The notes under the pieces: generated by a model | The model's database searches: none | Seen by the model: only the letters and a program-made list of their open reading frames with translations | What the model was told of the DNA's origin: nothing | In this document: piece after piece, positions 63,183 to 64,000 of the stretch | Layout: each line of letters starts with the position of its first letter | Numbering within the stretch: position 1 is the first letter of the stretch | Position numbers and translations under genes: made by a program | NCBI RefSeq assembly: GCF_900625095.1 | Contig: NZ_LR130760.1 | Span: 2,101,455-2,165,454, forward strand | Length of the DNA: 64,000 nt | Source of the DNA: Acinetobacter ihumii | GTDB taxonomy: Bacteria > Pseudomonadota > Gammaproteobacteria > Pseudomonadales > Moraxellaceae | Direction: 5' to 3'

Positions 63183-64000
63183 ATGTATGACTCAAATTCA
63201 AATCAAGATTTAAAAAGTGCGCTTAAACCTCGTCACGTGCAAATGATGGCTTTGGGGGGCGTGATTGGCATGGGGTTGTTCGTCGGCAGCTCAGTGGTGA
63301 TTCAATCTGCGGGGCCTGCGGCAATTTTATCTTTTCTCATTACTGGCGTGCTGATTATTTTAGTCATGCGTATGCTCGGTGAACTGGCCACAGCCTCACC
63401 TGTGACAGGCTCGTTTTATGCTTATGCACGTTATGCTTTTCAGGACTCACCATTTCTGTCCAGACTGGCAGGTTTTATGACGGGTTGGATGTACTGGTAT
63501 TTCTGGGTGATCGTGATTGCACTTGAGGCCATTGTTGGCGCAAAGCTGATGGCCTATTGGCTGCCTGATATTCCGCAATGGATTGTCAGCCTAACGCTAT
63601 TAGTTTTACTTACCGCGACTAATTTATTTTCGGTTAAATCCTTTGGTGAGTTTGAGTTCTGGTTTTCTTCTATCAAAGTTGCCGCGATCACCACTTTTAT
63701 TTTCTTATGCTCGATTTATTTATTTGGACTGTGGCCAAATCATCAAGCCTCTGGGTTTGGCGAATTGATGAATCATGGTGGATTTATGCCCAATGGCTGG
63801 GGGCCTGTCTTGTCAGGTGCTGTTGCCGCGACCGCTTTTTATTTTGGAGCAGAAATTGTCACCATTGCTGCGGCAGAAACTGAAAATCCTGAAAAGTCAG
63901 TTGCTAAAGCCACTCAGTCCGTCATCAGCCGTGTTTTGATTTTCTATGTATGCTCGATTTTTCTTGTGGTCTGTATCGTGCCTTGGAATAGTCCTGATAT
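63183..64000 (+). CDS. Amino acid permease (APC, GabP-like), 3' truncated
   Basis: Open to the window end, 272 codons visible. ATG at 63183 with GAGAGG ten bases upstream. The start MYDSNSNQDLKSALKPRHVQ, then MMALGGVIGMGLFVGSS, is the conserved first helix of the amino acid transporter (AAT/APC) family; ASPVTGSFYAYARYAF and AAAETENPEKS are also family motifs. About eight membrane helices are visible. Sixty bases after the oxidoreductase; it probably imports that enzyme's substrate. Confidence 0.85.
   Translation, partial: MYDSNSNQDLKSALKPRHVQMMALGGVIGMGLFVGSSVVIQSAGPAAILSFLITGVLIILVMRMLGELATASPVTGSFYAYARYAFQDSPFLSRLAGFMTGWMYWYFWVIVIALEAIVGAKLMAYWLPDIPQWIVSLTLLVLLTATNLFSVKSFGEFEFWFSSIKVAAITTFIFLCSIYLFGLWPNHQASGFGELMNHGGFMPNGWGPVLSGAVAATAFYFGAEIVTIAAAETENPEKSVAKATQSVISRVLIFYVCSIFLVVCIVPWNSPD

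Overview
The window is about 64 kb of a Gammaproteobacterial chromosome that I place in the genus Acinetobacter. The low-GC coding style, a truncated acr1-type fatty acyl-CoA reductase at the left edge, the hisB-hisH-DUF805-hisA ... hisF layout, the ompR-envZ pair and a SulP-carbonic anhydrase fusion all fit that genus. The species was not determined.

Left chromosomal part (1-29.8 kb): acr1 end, SulP-carbonic anhydrase, tex, ompR-envZ, a class I CoA-transferase, two GNAT proteins, a FadL-type porin gene broken by a one-base deletion, a methyltransferase, two identical tRNA-Phe genes, histidine biosynthesis genes (hisB, hisH, hisA, hisF), an amine oxidase plus APC permease pair, thrB, a fatty acid hydroxylase with a divergent AraC regulator, a non-specific nuclease, a small exported protein and kup. 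This part is ordinary housekeeping and metabolism.

Genomic island (about 29.84-59.12 kb): it sits at the 3' end of tRNA-Ser(GGA). The left end carries a P4-type tyrosine integrase. At the right end the last bases of the tRNA, its terminator, the integrase leader and the first codons of the integrase are all repeated, at about 97% identity by eye. That is the scar of a second, related element. GGGGGTA boxes with the same 12-bp period lie at both ends and look like integrase arm sites.

Island interior: (a) a ribbon-helix-helix-like gene with two operators in its promoter; (b) a defence cluster of DUF262/DUF1524 nuclease, type III-like Res, a very large Mod methyltransferase, a NERD-UvrD nuclease-helicase on the opposite strand, a small coiled-coil protein and a SNF2/RapA-type helicase; (c) an element-maintenance module of AlpA, a Gp3-like protein, YqaJ exonuclease, DUF932 and a membrane protein, preceded by a strongly folded leader that recalls the phage P4 immunity RNA; (d) small lipoproteins and membrane proteins; (e) a YagK/YfjJ (inovirus Gp2-like) protein beside a 519-residue protein that may be a divergent relative; (f) a class II Fic enzyme between a decayed and an intact copy of a HipB-like XRE repressor, each copy behind the same 16-bp palindrome. 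No capsid or conjugation genes were seen, so the island looks like a satellite or mobilisable element carrying defence cargo.

Right chromosomal part (59.5-64 kb): a MocR/GabR-type regulator divergent from a SnoaL-like protein, an FAD-dependent amine oxidoreductase and an amino acid permease cut by the window edge, probably an amine or GABA-type catabolic unit.

The best candidate for an undescribed system is the 32.0-46.0 kb multi-helicase cluster. The best regulatory candidates are the folded leader near 51.3 kb, the integrase boxes, and the XRE-Fic-XRE arrangement.
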